64,000 nt of DNA from Hyphomicrobiales bacterium (GCA_021730985.1 JAKFYI010000012.1:1-64000), one strand, 5' to 3'. Positions 1 to 8,979 are shown, numbered from the stretch's first letter. Numbers and translations: made by a program. Notes: a model not told the origin generated them from the letters alone.

Positions 1-200
1 CGCGGACGGAGTGGGAGCCGGTCAAGGCGCTCACCTTCGGCGTGGACGTGATCTACGAGAACATCGACACGGCGACCTGCAGCGCAGCGGGAACGTGCGT
101 GATCACCGCACAGGGCGGCAAGCCGGCCGGGACTTACGTCTCTTCCAACCTCGGCAACGTCAACGGCTCGTTCCGCGTGCAGCGTAACTTCCTGCCCTGA
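1..200 (+). CDS. Outer-membrane porin, C-terminal end (partial)
   Basis: The reading frame is open from the left edge to a TGA at 198-200 and gives about 65 residues. The motif WEPVKALTFGVDVIYENID, a late CVITAQ segment and the closing SFRVQRNFLP match the last strands of rhizobial/bradyrhizobial Porin_2 proteins. In that family a C-terminal strand ending near an aromatic residue directs beta-barrel assembly. The protein would form a trimeric diffusion pore in the outer membrane. The 5' part lies outside the window. A strong terminator follows 26 bases after the stop. The family call rests on a short stretch, so it is good but not certain. Confidence 0.75.
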   Translation, partial: RTEWEPVKALTFGVDVIYENIDTATCSAAGTCVITAQGGKPAGTYVSSNLGNVNGSFRVQRNFLP

Positions 201-225
201 TCGGTCGAACCTGATCCAACCAATG

Positions 226-257
226 AACCCCGGCGGTCATCCCGCCGGGGTTTTTTT
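226..257 (+). terminator. Rho-independent terminator of the porin gene
   Basis: A perfect 9-bp GC stem (228-236 with 242-250) and a 5-nt loop are followed by seven T residues (251-257). This is one of the two clearest intrinsic terminators in the window, and it isolates the porin transcript from the next gene. Confidence 0.92.
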
Positions 258-400
258 ACGGGCTTGCTCCGCCGGGAGCGCCGAGGGGGCCATCGAGCGT
301 CACGGTCCTATCGATGCACCACTCGTCGGTCGTGTATGCGGCCGGAGGCGACGAAACTCACCAGATGAACATAGGAGGCCAATGTGCCAGGATCGGCGCC

Positions 401-1729
401 ATGGCCTCGCCAACAAGCGGCACATTGCGTCGCCTCGCCCAACAGACGTTCGATCGGGCCGCTTGGGTCAAATTGTGCAACTCGGACGCTTGGTCGCGCG
501 CCGCCGGCAAGCCCGGTGTGCAGGCTCTCGTTGCAATCGCGTTCATTCTCTATCTGACGAACCTGCTGACGCGGTTTCGCCTGGCGGATGTTTGGCCGAT
601 TAAGCCAACGGGCGATCTCGCAATCGTATTCATTGCGGTAAGGAACATATTTGAACACGGCCGTTATCCTGAGTTTGTGTTTCCGTATTCACCGTCCTCG
701 GTGGTGCTGATACGCGCCTTCGAACTGGGCGGCCCAACGTTCTTTACGTTGGCTTGGTACGTCGCGGCGGTTTCGGGACTCATCATTTCGGTGCGCGCGG
801 CGCTCTCGCAGGAGCGAGCCGAGGTGAGGGCCGCTTGGCCATTGATCGGGATGGCGGCGGTCCTGCTGTCCGACTCCGCGATCAGGTGGGACCTGCGCAA
901 CAGCAACAACAACCTGATCTATCTGGGTCTGGTCATGGCGTCATACGGCTGCGCGCGGCGCTGGCCGTTGTTGGCCGGGTCGCTGGCCGCCGTAAGCGGC
1001 TCCTACAAGCTCTACAGCGGGCTGCTGATCGCGTGGCTGCTGGCGAACGGCCAGCGTCGAATGCTTTATGCCTCGATCATCTGTGGCATTGCGCTGTGGG
1101 CCGGCCTGCCGCTTGTGCTGTTCGGCATCGATGGCACGGTCGCTCTTTATCTGGATTGGAAGCAGCAGGTTGAACGCATAGGCGACCTCGCGTTTCACGC
1201 AAACCTGATGGTTGAGCGGTCGGCGGTGCCAATCGTGTCGTTGCGCAGGGCATTCGTGAACCTGACCGGTGAAGGTTTCCAATCGGCGCGCGTTGAAGTG
1301 TTGCTCTGGCTCACCCGCGCACTCTGGATTGCCGTGCTGGCCTGGTATGCCTGGCGATGCCGGCGCGGTTTCTTCGCCGATCTTCCGTCGCGTGCGGCGC
1401 TGGCGGATTGGATTGTGCTTTTGATCGCGCCCCTGCCATTCAGCCCTTGGCTTGAGCCCTATCACGCGATCCCGCTGCTGGTCGCCGCAGTGCTGTGCAC
1501 CACGATTGCGCTGGATGGGTGCGCTGAGAACCGGGACCGGTGGGCTGCGCTCACGGCCTTGGTGGTGCTTGCGCTGTTTCTCCTGATCCGGGTGCCGTTT
1601 CCGGTCCGCGGATTGGGCCTGTTGGCGCAATTCATCGCGATCGTCGCTGTGCTTGGATTTTTGCGGCCCAGACTGCCACGATGGCCGGTGACTGACGGCC
1701 AGCCGGCGCAACCGCTGCGCACGGCTTGA
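401..1729 (+). CDS. Polytopic membrane protein, GT87/DUF2029-like mannosyltransferase
   Basis: About 442 residues with roughly ten hydrophobic segments. The central stretch with RNSNNNLIYLGLVMASY followed by a Gly-Ser-Tyr-Lys-Leu-Tyr motif resembles the GT87 (DUF2029) family of polyprenyl-phosphate-sugar-dependent transferases, whose loops carry an N-rich motif and a later K-x-(Y/P). It would work in the inner membrane, adding a sugar to an envelope glycan or lipid; the acceptor is unknown. I prefer the ATG at 401 because AGGA at 389-392 lies 8 nt upstream. In-frame ATGs at 314 and 365 lack a well-spaced ribosome site. It stands alone between a terminator and a convergent hydrolase. Confidence 0.7.
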   Translation: MASPTSGTLRRLAQQTFDRAAWVKLCNSDAWSRAAGKPGVQALVAIAFILYLTNLLTRFRLADVWPIKPTGDLAIVFIAVRNIFEHGRYPEFVFPYSPSSVVLIRAFELGGPTFFTLAWYVAAVSGLIISVRAALSQERAEVRAAWPLIGMAAVLLSDSAIRWDLRNSNNNLIYLGLVMASYGCARRWPLLAGSLAAVSGSYKLYSGLLIAWLLANGQRRMLYASIICGIALWAGLPLVLFGIDGTVALYLDWKQQVERIGDLAFHANLMVERSAVPIVSLRRAFVNLTGEGFQSARVEVLLWLTRALWIAVLAWYAWRCRRGFFADLPSRAALADWIVLLIAPLPFSPWLEPYHAIPLLVAAVLCTTIALDGCAENRDRWAALTALVVLALFLLIRVPFPVRGLGLLAQFIAIVAVLGFLRPRLPRWPVTDGQPAQPLRTA

Positions 1730-1774
1730 CCTGTCGAGGGAGATGGCCTTTTGGCCCCGCTGGCTGGCGTCGCG

Positions 1775-2668
1775 TCAGTCCTGATCGGCTTCGCAGTTCT
1801 CGACGAAGGTCGCGATTTGCGCGATGACGCTGGTCTCGGCCAGCAACGGAGCGTGTCCCTGGTCGGGCACCACCACAATCTCCATGGCCGACCGGCGCTC
1901 GCCCATGGCCGCCACCGTCGCCGCGGACAGCAGGTCGGAGTTCGCTCCACGGATGACCATCAGTGGAATGCGCCCAAGCGCCTCGAACTCCTTCCAAAGC
2001 GTCGGCACCGGCTTCTCGAGATCGATACCCTCGAGCGTCTTGGACAGCCGCACGTCGTAGGTCGGCAACAGGCGTCCATCACGCTCTTGCCAGGTTCTGC
2101 GCGCGGCCGCGAGCCACGCCACGCCATCCAGTTTGGGGAACTGGGCATCGAACAGCCGGCGCAGGATCTCCGCGCCTTCCTGGTGGTTCTTCGGTGGCGG
2201 CAGCTTGCCGACGTAGCCCTTGATGCGGACCAAGCCCTTCGGGTCGATCACCGGACCGATGTCGTTGAGCACGGCGCCTGCCATCGCGGCGGGGCGGGCG
2301 GTCGCCAGCAGCATGGTCAGAAGTCCGCCCCGGGAGGTTCCGACAAAGACCGCGCGGCCCACGTCCAGCGCGGTCAGCACCGCAAGCAGATCGGCCAGTT
2401 CGACCACCAGATTGTAGTTGTCGGGATTGCGGTCGTAGCCGGAGCGTCCACGTCCACGGTAGTCGATCGCCAGCACACGCCGTGTTCCGCCGCGCCCGGC
2501 CAGCGCCGGGGCCAGCTCGTCAAAATCCGCGGCGGTGCGCGCCAGACCCGGCAGGCAGACCACGGGTAGCGATTGGGCGTCTCTGCGGCCGTGGCAGCGG
2601 ACGTGAAGCTTCAGCCCATCAGGCGCTGTTACGAACACGCTGGCGGGGCCTTCGGTGCCGGACGTCAT
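1775..2668 (-). CDS. Alpha/beta hydrolase
   Basis: 297 residues with an alpha/beta-hydrolase fold. The visible elements are an oxyanion HG-like region (VVCLPGLARTAADF), the strand and turn DYRGRGRSG, the nucleophile elbow GTSRGG (serine near residue 111), and a late DQGHAP giving the catalytic histidine. The acid is probably the Asp in GANSDLL. No signal peptide is visible, so it is cytoplasmic. The substrate cannot be read from the sequence. It lies 88 bp from the lytic transglycosylase gene on the same strand and converges with the GT87-like gene. Confidence 0.85.
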   Translation of the reverse strand: MTSGTEGPASVFVTAPDGLKLHVRCHGRRDAQSLPVVCLPGLARTAADFDELAPALAGRGGTRRVLAIDYRGRGRSGYDRNPDNYNLVVELADLLAVLTALDVGRAVFVGTSRGGLLTMLLATARPAAMAGAVLNDIGPVIDPKGLVRIKGYVGKLPPPKNHQEGAEILRRLFDAQFPKLDGVAWLAAARRTWQERDGRLLPTYDVRLSKTLEGIDLEKPVPTLWKEFEALGRIPLMVIRGANSDLLSAATVAAMGERRSAMEIVVVPDQGHAPLLAETSVIAQIATFVENCEADQD

Positions 2669-2756
2669 CTCAAGACCAGTTTCGCATGGAATTCCGCGGG
2701 CGAGCTTAGCGGGACCGAGCCGCCGCGTCAGGTGCGTACCGGGGATTCGCCATGGG

Positions 2757-5066
2757 TCAGTTGGCGCTGGTGCCGCGCCGCAGGTCCGCTTCGATCAGCA
2801 GCCGGGCGCCGCCACCGAACCGGACACGATAGACCTGCACGTTCTCCATGACCCGCTGCACGTAGTTGCGGGTCTCGGAGAAGGGAATGCGCTCCACCCA
2901 GTCGATCGGATCGACCTTGGGATCGCGCGGATCGCCATAGCGGGCGATCCAGTCGCGAACGCGGCCGCGGCCGGCGTTGTAGGCCACGAAGGCGAGGATG
3001 TAGGAGCCGCGATAGTCCTTGATGACGTCGCCAAGCTCCGCCGATCCCATCTGCAGATTGTAGACGTTGTCGTTGAGCAGCCGCTTCTGGTCGTAGGTCA
3101 CCTTGAATTTTTTGGCGAGGTATTGGCCGGCCGCAGGCGTGACTTGCATATAGCCCATCGCATTGGCGCTTGAGACGGTGCGCGGATTGAACCAGCTTTC
3201 CTGGCGGGCGATCGAATAGACCAGGGCAGGCTCCACCTCCGGACCGATCGCGGTGTACTGCGGCAAGCCCACGGTCGGAAACGCCGGATGATCGAGCGGC
3301 AGGCCGCGGCCGAGCGCGAGCTTGCCGACCAGCAGCATGCCGCGCGGATCCTCGTACTTGGCGGCAAGTTCGGACAGCATGGAGAGCAGGCCGACGTCAT
3401 CGGACTTGTCGCCCATGTCCGCCATCAGCGCGTTCAGTTCAGGCCGGGCGTCGATGGCGTAGAGCAGTTCGGCGGCGCGGTACACGTCGTGCTTGGCGAG
3501 CTTGGCGCGCTGCTCGGCGCTCAACGCCGGTGCCGCATTGAGCGTGAGTTCGCTCTGTCCCAGTTTGGCGCGGGCAATCTGGCCGTAGTAGGCGGTCGGA
3601 AACTTCGCCGCCTCCTGGAAATAGGCACGGGCGTCCTGGGATTTCTTCAGGGCCTCGGCGGCGCGCCCCTGCCAATACAGTCCTCGTGAAATCGAGATCG
3701 GGTTGTCGGCGACGTCCGTGACCTTTTTGAAGTGCGCAGCGGCCGCTGCCGGATCGTTCAGGTAGCGCAGCGCAACCCATCCTGCGGTCCACTGCTGGTC
3801 GGTGCGGTAAGCGCTGCGGCTCGGCGGCGTGGCGTCGCGGGCGACGATGTAGGCCTTCTTCGGCTCATCTTCGTCGAGCAGCTTGCGAACCAGCAGGCGG
3901 CGCTCCACCCACCATTCGTCGAGGTCGTGGCTCTCGTCGAGTTGCGGAATAGTGGCCATCAGCGCCGCGGCCTCGTCGGTCTTGTCGGCGCGGCGCAGCA
4001 TCTGGATGCGGGCAAACTTGTAGCCGATGTCGCCGTGCGCCGCGGCGGGGACTGCGTCCACCAGCTTCTTGTCGCCGCCCTTGCCGAGCATGGAGGCGCG
4101 CGCCTTGGCGATCGCGGGCTCGTTTCCGCCAAGCCGGTTGGCGGCGCGGATGCCGGCCTCGGTGTCGTCTTTCTCGTACAGGCGGCGGTCCATCCGCGCC
4201 TTGTGATCGGCCCGGGTCAGGAATTCGCTAAACTGCTCCAGGATCTTGAGCTCGACGTCCTGTGAGAACGCATCGTTGCGCCAGGCATCGCGCACCATGG
4301 CCTCCGCGCCCTTGCGGTCGTTTTGCGCCAGCAGCGCGCGGGCGAGCGAGAACTTACCCTTGGCGCTGAGCGGTCTCGAGTTTGCAAAGAAGGCCCGGAT
4401 CGTGGCGGCATCGACCCGGTCCTGGAACAGCGTGGCCTCGGCCTTGCGGCGCAGCGTGGACGTGCTCGGCCAGCCGGGATTGGTGGCGAGGAACGCGGCG
4501 TAACGCGGAAAGTCTGCGCCGTCATCGCTGCGCAGGATCACCCACTCGACCAGCTTCTTGGCGACCGGATCGCCGATCGTGTTCTTGAGGTCGTTGGCGT
4601 CGGTGCGCCTGCGGGCGCGCATGTGCTCGATCGCGCGCTTCACCGCGGAGACATCCGCGGCGGACATGTTGATCGTAGGCGCCGCGGCAGTCTTTGGCCG
4701 GGCCGGAGGTTCGGCGGGCGGTGGTGTGGACAGAACAGCAGCGGCAGGGGCGGCGGCAGCGGCCGCCGCAGTCGCTGCGGCGGGAGCCGCAGCGGGTTTG
4801 TCGGCCTGCGCCTTGGCAGGCTTTGCGGCCTCAGGCTTCGGCTTGGATTTCGCGGCAGCGGCTTTGCCCTTGGCCTGCTTCGCGCTTTTGGCCGATTTGG
4901 AATCGGGCTTGGCGGCGGGCTTCGCCGCGACCGGTTTTTTCTTGTCGGCGGGCTTGGCCGCCGCGGGCTTGGCATCCTGCGCGACGGCAGGCTGTGGCGC
5001 CGCGAACGCGATGACGGCTGCCAGCGCGAGCGACCACAGCGAATTCGGGCGGTTCCACGGTGCCAC
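2757..5066 (-). CDS. slt: Soluble lytic murein transglycosylase (Slt70-like)
   Basis: Periplasmic enzyme that cleaves the MurNAc-GlcNAc bond, releasing 1,6-anhydro-muropeptides. I place the start at the GTG at 5066. It has GGAG six bases upstream, and it puts a signal peptide (LWSLALAAVIAFAAPQPAVAQ) at the N-terminus; the frame stays open to 5216. After the signal comes about 100 residues of Ala/Lys/Pro-rich linker, then the helical-repeat U/L domain. The C-terminal SLT domain holds the catalytic Glu (ARQESWFNP, about residue 623), the GYMQV motif and AYNAGRGRV. About 769 residues, slightly longer than E. coli Slt70 because of the linker. It is transcribed away from dapA. Confidence 0.9.
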   Translation of the reverse strand: MAPWNRPNSLWSLALAAVIAFAAPQPAVAQDAKPAAAKPADKKKPVAAKPAAKPDSKSAKSAKQAKGKAAAAKSKPKPEAAKPAKAQADKPAAAPAAATAAAAAAAPAAAVLSTPPPAEPPARPKTAAAPTINMSAADVSAVKRAIEHMRARRRTDANDLKNTIGDPVAKKLVEWVILRSDDGADFPRYAAFLATNPGWPSTSTLRRKAEATLFQDRVDAATIRAFFANSRPLSAKGKFSLARALLAQNDRKGAEAMVRDAWRNDAFSQDVELKILEQFSEFLTRADHKARMDRRLYEKDDTEAGIRAANRLGGNEPAIAKARASMLGKGGDKKLVDAVPAAAHGDIGYKFARIQMLRRADKTDEAAALMATIPQLDESHDLDEWWVERRLLVRKLLDEDEPKKAYIVARDATPPSRSAYRTDQQWTAGWVALRYLNDPAAAAAHFKKVTDVADNPISISRGLYWQGRAAEALKKSQDARAYFQEAAKFPTAYYGQIARAKLGQSELTLNAAPALSAEQRAKLAKHDVYRAAELLYAIDARPELNALMADMGDKSDDVGLLSMLSELAAKYEDPRGMLLVGKLALGRGLPLDHPAFPTVGLPQYTAIGPEVEPALVYSIARQESWFNPRTVSSANAMGYMQVTPAAGQYLAKKFKVTYDQKRLLNDNVYNLQMGSAELGDVIKDYRGSYILAFVAYNAGRGRVRDWIARYGDPRDPKVDPIDWVERIPFSETRNYVQRVMENVQVYRVRFGGGARLLIEADLRRGTSAN

Positions 5067-5305
5067 GCTGCGCTCCTGCCTCGGGCTGCTCGAATCGAGA
5101 TCCGAGCCAATAGGTATTCCGTTGATAAGATTGATGAAAGCTAAATTCCCCAGAAATTGCGGCCACAGTTCGGCATCAATCCGGATCATCCGGGAGATTT
5201 CAAATAAGAATAACACCGCCGGAGAACTCCGGCGCCCGCCGCCGTTTCTCTGCTATTCTGGTGCACCAGCAACCGCTTATCGAAGCCGAACGCCGAGGAC
5301 ACGCC
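5067..5305. promoter_or_regulatory. Divergent slt/dapA intergenic region
   Basis: These 239 bp separate the slt GTG and the dapA ATG, so they should hold both promoters. The middle is relatively AT-rich (around 5110-5215). A TATTCT hexamer sits near 5255, ahead of dapA. I cannot assign -35 boxes confidently. Confidence 0.35.
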
Positions 5306-6196
5306 ATGACTGCCAAGACGAGATTCCGGGGATCCTTCACCGCGCTCGTCACGCCGTTCAAAAACGGATCTGTGGACGAGGGCAAGTTCCGCGAGTTGGT
5401 CGAGTGGCAGATCGCCGAGGGCACCAAGGGCCTGGTTCCGGTTGGCACCACGGGCGAGAGCCCGACGCTGTCGCACACCGAGCACGGGCAGGTGGTCGAA
5501 TGGTGCATCGACCAGGCCAAGGGCCGCGTCCCGGTCGTGGCCGGCGCGGGATCGAACTCCACCGCCGAAGCGGTAAGCCTGTCCAAGCACGCCGAGAAGG
5601 CCGGCGCCGCCGCCGTGCTGGTGGTCACGCCATACTACAACAAGCCCACCCAAGAGGGCCTGTACCAGCACTTCAAGGCGATCAACGACGCGATCGGCAT
5701 TCCGATCATCATGTACAACATTCCGGGCCGCTCGATCGTCGATATCAACATCGACACCATGCAGCGCCTGTACGAGCTCAAGAACATCGCCGGCGTGAAG
5801 GACGCCACCGCCAACATGGCGCGCGTCTCGCAGCAGCGCGCCGCGATGGGCGACGACTTCAACCAGCTTTCGGGTGAGGACATCACCGCGCTCGGCTTCA
5901 ACGCCCACGGCGGCCACGGCTGCATCTCGGTGACGTCGAACGTGGCGCCGCGGCTGTGCTCGGAGTTCCAGGCCGCGTGCCTGAAGGGCGACTACGCCGC
6001 CGCGCTGAAGCTGCAGGACAAGCTGACGCCGTTGCACATCAACCTGTTCTGCGAGACGAGCCCGGCACCGATCAAGTACGCCATGTCGCTGATCGGCAAG
6101 TGCAGCAACACGTTGCGGCTGCCGATGGTGCCGGCGAGCGACAAGGCGCAGGTTGCGGTGCGCGAAGCGATGGTGCACGCAGGCCTGATCAACTAG
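5306..6196 (+). CDS. dapA: 4-hydroxy-tetrahydrodipicolinate synthase
   Basis: Condenses pyruvate with aspartate semialdehyde, the first committed step to diaminopimelate and lysine. The 296-residue length is normal. Catalytic residues are all visible: the Schiff-base Lys165 (AGVKDAT), Tyr137 (YNIPGR) and Thr48/Thr49 (GTTGES). These correspond to Lys161, Tyr133 and Thr44/45 of E. coli. The start is ATG 5306 with GAGGA about 6 nt upstream; the upstream in-frame ATG at 5261 adds a non-conserved tail. It sits just ahead of smpB, a common alphaproteobacterial pairing. Product supplies both protein synthesis and peptidoglycan. Confidence 0.97.
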   Translation: MTAKTRFRGSFTALVTPFKNGSVDEGKFRELVEWQIAEGTKGLVPVGTTGESPTLSHTEHGQVVEWCIDQAKGRVPVVAGAGSNSTAEAVSLSKHAEKAGAAAVLVVTPYYNKPTQEGLYQHFKAINDAIGIPIIMYNIPGRSIVDINIDTMQRLYELKNIAGVKDATANMARVSQQRAAMGDDFNQLSGEDITALGFNAHGGHGCISVTSNVAPRLCSEFQAACLKGDYAAALKLQDKLTPLHINLFCETSPAPIKYAMSLIGKCSNTLRLPMVPASDKAQVAVREAMVHAGLIN

Positions 6197-6264
6197 TTCT
6201 GCGCCGATAGCTTTCCCGCGTTCCGGCCGGTTCGGCCGGGACGCGCTACGATCGATTGCCGGAT

Positions 6265-6738
6265 ATGGCCCCCAAGCCCGAACCCAGATTCAAGATCATC
6301 GCCGACAACCGCAAGGCGCGGTTTCACTACGCCATCGGCGAGGTGTTCGAGGCAGGCGTCGCTCTCACCGGCAGCGAGGTGAAGTCGCTGCGCACCGGCA
6401 AGGCGAACATCGGCGAGTCCTACGCATCGACTCGAGACGGCGAGCTCTGGCTGCTCAACTCCAACATCTCCGAATACAAGCAGGCCGGCCGCTACAATCA
6501 CGAGCCGAAGCGGCCGCGCAAGTTGTTGCTGCATAAGAGCCAGATCAACAAGCTGATCGGCGCGGTCGAGCGCGAGGGCATGACGGTCGTGCCGCTCAAG
6601 CTGTATTTCAACGACAAGGGCCGCGCCAAGATCGAGATCGCGCTCGCCAAGGGCAAGAAGCTGCACGACAAGCGCGAGACCGAAAAGAAGCGGGACTGGC
6701 AGCGCGAGAAGGGCCGCCTGATGCGGTTGAAGGGTTAG
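6265..6738 (+). CDS. smpB: SsrA-binding protein SmpB
   Basis: 157 residues, the usual SmpB length. It binds tmRNA and delivers it to stalled ribosomes for trans-translation. Family hallmarks are the N-terminal [12 protein letters not shown], the GSEVKSLR segment, the RPRKLLLHK motif, and a basic C-terminal tail that occupies the empty mRNA channel ([15 protein letters not shown]). ATG 6265 is chosen; a TTG at 6256 is also in frame. The tmRNA gene itself is not in this window. The stop is 3 nt from the next gene, so the two are probably co-transcribed. Confidence 0.97.
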   Translation: MAPKPEPRFKIIADNRKARFHYAIGEVFEAGVALTGSEVKSLRTGKANIGESYASTRDGELWLLNSNISEYKQAGRYNHEPKRPRKLLLHKSQINKLIGAVEREGMTVVPLKLYFNDKGRAKIEIALAKGKKLHDKRETEKKRDWQREKGRLMRLKG

Positions 6739-6741
6739 GCG

Positions 6742-7437
6742 ATGAGCGAACGCATCATCGGAATGCTGATCTTCCCGCGGCTCACGCAGCTCGACATGAC
6801 CGGGCCGTATGAGGTGCTGGCACGGCTGCCGAACACGATCGTGCATCTGGTTGCGCATACGCTCGATCCGGTGAAGACCGATCGCGGCATGATGATCGTG
6901 CCGACCATCGCCTACGCGAACTGCCCGCAGCTCGACATCGTGATGGTCCCGGGCGGCCCGGGCCAGCAGGACCTGATGGAAGACCAGGTCGTGCTTGCGT
7001 TCCTGCAGCAACAGGCGCGGGGCGCGAAGTACGTCACCTCCGTTTGCACCGGCTCGCTGGTGCTGGGCGCGGCCGGCCTGCTCAAGGGCAAGCGCGCCAC
7101 CTGCCATTGGGCTGCGATCGATCATCTCGCGGCGCTGGGTGCCACACCGGTCAGTGAGCGCGTGGTGGTGGACGGCAATGTCGTGACCGGCGCGGGCGTT
7201 GCGTCCGGCATCGACTTCGCGCTCAAGCTTGCGGCAATTCTGGAAGGCGAGAAGGTCGCGCGCGAGATCCAGCTTCAGATCGAATACGATCCCGATCCGC
7301 CTTTCGACGGCGGTTCGCCGAAGACCGCTGCGGCGGACACGCTGGCGGCGTTGCGCAGCCGCGGCGCCGCGTTGAACGCGCAGCGCGGCGAGGCGGCGCG
7401 CCGGGCCGGCGCCAAACTTGGCATCGCGCAGAAATAG
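6742..7437 (+). CDS. DJ-1/PfpI family protein, isonitrile-hydratase-like
   Basis: 231 residues of the class-I glutamine-amidotransferase-like DJ-1/PfpI fold. The nucleophile elbow is SVCTGSL with Cys102. The acidic partner Asp18 lies in TQLDMTGP, as in InhA of Pseudomonas, which hydrates isonitriles to N-formamides. The tail has the IEYDPDPPFDGGSP segment typical of that subgroup. It starts 3 nt after smpB and is followed by a VOC protein, so it may act in detoxification of reactive small molecules. The exact substrate is inferred only from subgroup resemblance. Confidence 0.8.
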   Translation: MSERIIGMLIFPRLTQLDMTGPYEVLARLPNTIVHLVAHTLDPVKTDRGMMIVPTIAYANCPQLDIVMVPGGPGQQDLMEDQVVLAFLQQQARGAKYVTSVCTGSLVLGAAGLLKGKRATCHWAAIDHLAALGATPVSERVVVDGNVVTGAGVASGIDFALKLAAILEGEKVAREIQLQIEYDPDPPFDGGSPKTAAADTLAALRSRGAALNAQRGEAARRAGAKLGIAQK

Positions 7438-7445
7438 GATCAGCC

Positions 7446-7832
7446 ATGCCGCTTCCGACCAAACTCGATCACTGCGTCATCCATGTCTCGGATTGGCAGC
7501 GTTCCAACGCGTTCTATCGCGATGTGATGGGCGCGGAGCTGGTGCAGCGCGAGGCCGGCTGGGCCTACCGGTTCGGCGACAAGCAGCTCAACGTGCACGG
7601 CGTCGGCGTGCGGCCGGCTGAAGTGGCGCGGCTGCCGGTGCAGCCCGGCAACAGCGATCTGTGCTTCGAGTGGCTGGGGCCGATCGAGGCGGCGATCGCG
7701 CACCTCAGGCGCCATCATGTTGCGATCGAAGCAGGGCCGATGCAGCGCTTCGGCGCCAAGGGCAACGGCACCAGCGTCTATTTCCGCGATCCTGACGGCT
7801 CGCTGATGGAATTCATCACCTACGGCGGCTGA
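7446..7832 (+). CDS. VOC (glyoxalase/dioxygenase) superfamily protein
   Basis: 128 residues with paired beta-alpha-beta-beta-beta modules of the vicinal-oxygen-chelate fold. The first module begins LDHCVIHVSDWQRSNAFYRDVMG. The second ends SVYFRDPDGSLMEFITYGG, giving a likely metal-binding His near residue 9 and Glu near residue 123. AGGA lies 6 nt before the ATG. Members include glyoxalase I, ring-cleaving dioxygenases and fosfomycin-resistance proteins; this one cannot be assigned further. It lies between the DJ-1-like gene and an exported protein with very short gaps. Confidence 0.85.
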   Translation: MPLPTKLDHCVIHVSDWQRSNAFYRDVMGAELVQREAGWAYRFGDKQLNVHGVGVRPAEVARLPVQPGNSDLCFEWLGPIEAAIAHLRRHHVAIEAGPMQRFGAKGNGTSVYFRDPDGSLMEFITYGG

Positions 7833-7833
7833 G

Positions 7834-8313
7834 ATGCGTCTGTTCTGGCTGATCGTTGCGAGTGTGCTGGCCTGGCCCGTATCGGCCGGCGCCGAGATCG
7901 ATTGGCTGCTGTCGAAGAAGTACGGCAGGGGCTACCTGCAAGGCATGCCCAACGAATCGGAGGTCGATCTCGAGTTCTGGGCGCATTGCCGCGCCGATGG
8001 CCGGATCGACGTCGGCATGGCGGCCGAAGCCAATGTCGGCAAGGGAAAGGGCGAAGCGGTGGCGCTGACGCTCACCAGCGCGGGCCAGAGCGCCAAAGTG
8101 TCCGGCATCTCGCGCAAGAGCGAGAATTTCGAGATGACGTCTGGCGTCGAATTGCGCGCCACGGTTTCCCGCGACGACAAGCTGTTCGCCGTGCTGACAA
8201 CCGGCAAGCCGGTCGCGGTGACCGGGCCGATCGAGCCGTTGCAATGGGATGTCAAAGGCCTCAAGGCCAAGGTGACCGCGCTCGTCGCGGGCTGCGGCAA
8301 GAAGAAGGGGTGA
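7834..8313 (+). CDS. Hypothetical exported protein
   Basis: 159 residues. The N-terminus (MRLFWLIVASVLAWPVSAGA) is a clear Sec signal peptide with AGA cleavage. The mature part is rich in beta-forming residues and has two cysteines, one in FWAHCRADG and one near the C-terminus (VAGCGKKKG), that could form a disulphide. I recognise no family. The start codon is one base after the VOC stop, so translation is probably coupled. Confidence 0.75.
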   Translation: MRLFWLIVASVLAWPVSAGAEIDWLLSKKYGRGYLQGMPNESEVDLEFWAHCRADGRIDVGMAAEANVGKGKGEAVALTLTSAGQSAKVSGISRKSENFEMTSGVELRATVSRDDKLFAVLTTGKPVAVTGPIEPLQWDVKGLKAKVTALVAGCGKKKG

Positions 8314-8323
8314 GGGCGTTCTG

Positions 8324-8890
8324 ATGGCCAATGCCGCGCACAATCCGCTGATCCTTCCCGACAACTTGCCGGTGCCGCAGGACGACGGCGCGGCAAGCCA
8401 TCTCAAAGGCATGCGGCTGCCCGATGTCGTGCTGGCCGCCACCAACGGGACGGCGGTCAACCTGTCGAAGCTCGACGGACGCAACGTCGTCTACGTCTAT
8501 CCGCGCACCGGCAAGCCCGGACAGGATTTGCCGGCCGGATGGGACGGCATTCCCGGCGCGCGCGGCTGCACGCCGCAGTCGTGCTCATTCCGCGATCACG
8601 ACGCGGAGATCAAATCGCTCGGGGTGAAGCGGCTGTTCGGTCTTTCGACCCAGGATCTGGCGTATCAGCGCGAGGTCGTGGAGCGGCTGCATCTGCCGTT
8701 CCCGATCCTGTCGGACGCATCTCTGCTGCTCACGCGCGCGCTCAATCTGCCGACCTTCGGCGTCGATGGCATGACGCTGATCAAACGCATGGCGTGGGTG
8801 ATCGACAATGGTGTGTTCACGCAGGTGTTCTATCCGGTGTTTCCGCCGGACCGGAGCGCGGCGGATGTGATCGCCTGGCTGAGGGGATGA
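8324..8890 (+). CDS. Peroxiredoxin (AhpC/TSA, PrxQ-like)
   Basis: 188 residues with the thioredoxin-like redoxin domain. The region YVYPRTGKPGQDLP followed by GARGCTPQSCSFRD carries the presumed peroxidatic Cys82. Cys87 lies five residues later, as in BCP/PrxQ-type atypical 2-Cys enzymes. The 12-residue insertion between the strand and the active site differs from classic PrxQ but is seen in rhizobial peroxiredoxins I recall. It would reduce peroxides at the expense of thioredoxin. It is the last gene of the smpB-led run; an inverted-repeat element follows the stop. Confidence 0.85.
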   Translation: MANAAHNPLILPDNLPVPQDDGAASHLKGMRLPDVVLAATNGTAVNLSKLDGRNVVYVYPRTGKPGQDLPAGWDGIPGARGCTPQSCSFRDHDAEIKSLGVKRLFGLSTQDLAYQREVVERLHLPFPILSDASLLLTRALNLPTFGVDGMTLIKRMAWVIDNGVFTQVFYPVFPPDRSAADVIAWLRG

Positions 8891-8897
8891 GACCTCA

Positions 8898-8979
8898 CCG
8901 CCGGTATCGTCATGGCCGGGCACAGCCGTCCGAAGGACGGCGTCGCTTCGCTCCGGGACAAGGCCGGGCATGACGGCGG
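8898..8979. repeat. Composite inverted-repeat element between prx and udg
   Basis: The outer arms are imperfect inverted copies (8898-8920 against 8962-8979, core tcatg with ccggg). They enclose a perfect 7-bp hairpin with a 3-nt loop: gccgtcc (8925-8931) and ggacggc (8935-8941). The wording resembles the gccgggc/catgacg intergenic palindromes scattered through bradyrhizobial genomes. It lies between two convergent genes and may end both transcripts. Its copy number cannot be judged from one window. Confidence 0.6.

Noticed and set aside
4558..5877. 439-codon plus-strand open frame across the slt 5' end and dapA
   Set aside because: It lies antisense to the Ala/Lys-rich slt linker and out of frame with dapA; the translation is low-complexity Ala/Gly-rich and arises from GC-rich third positions.
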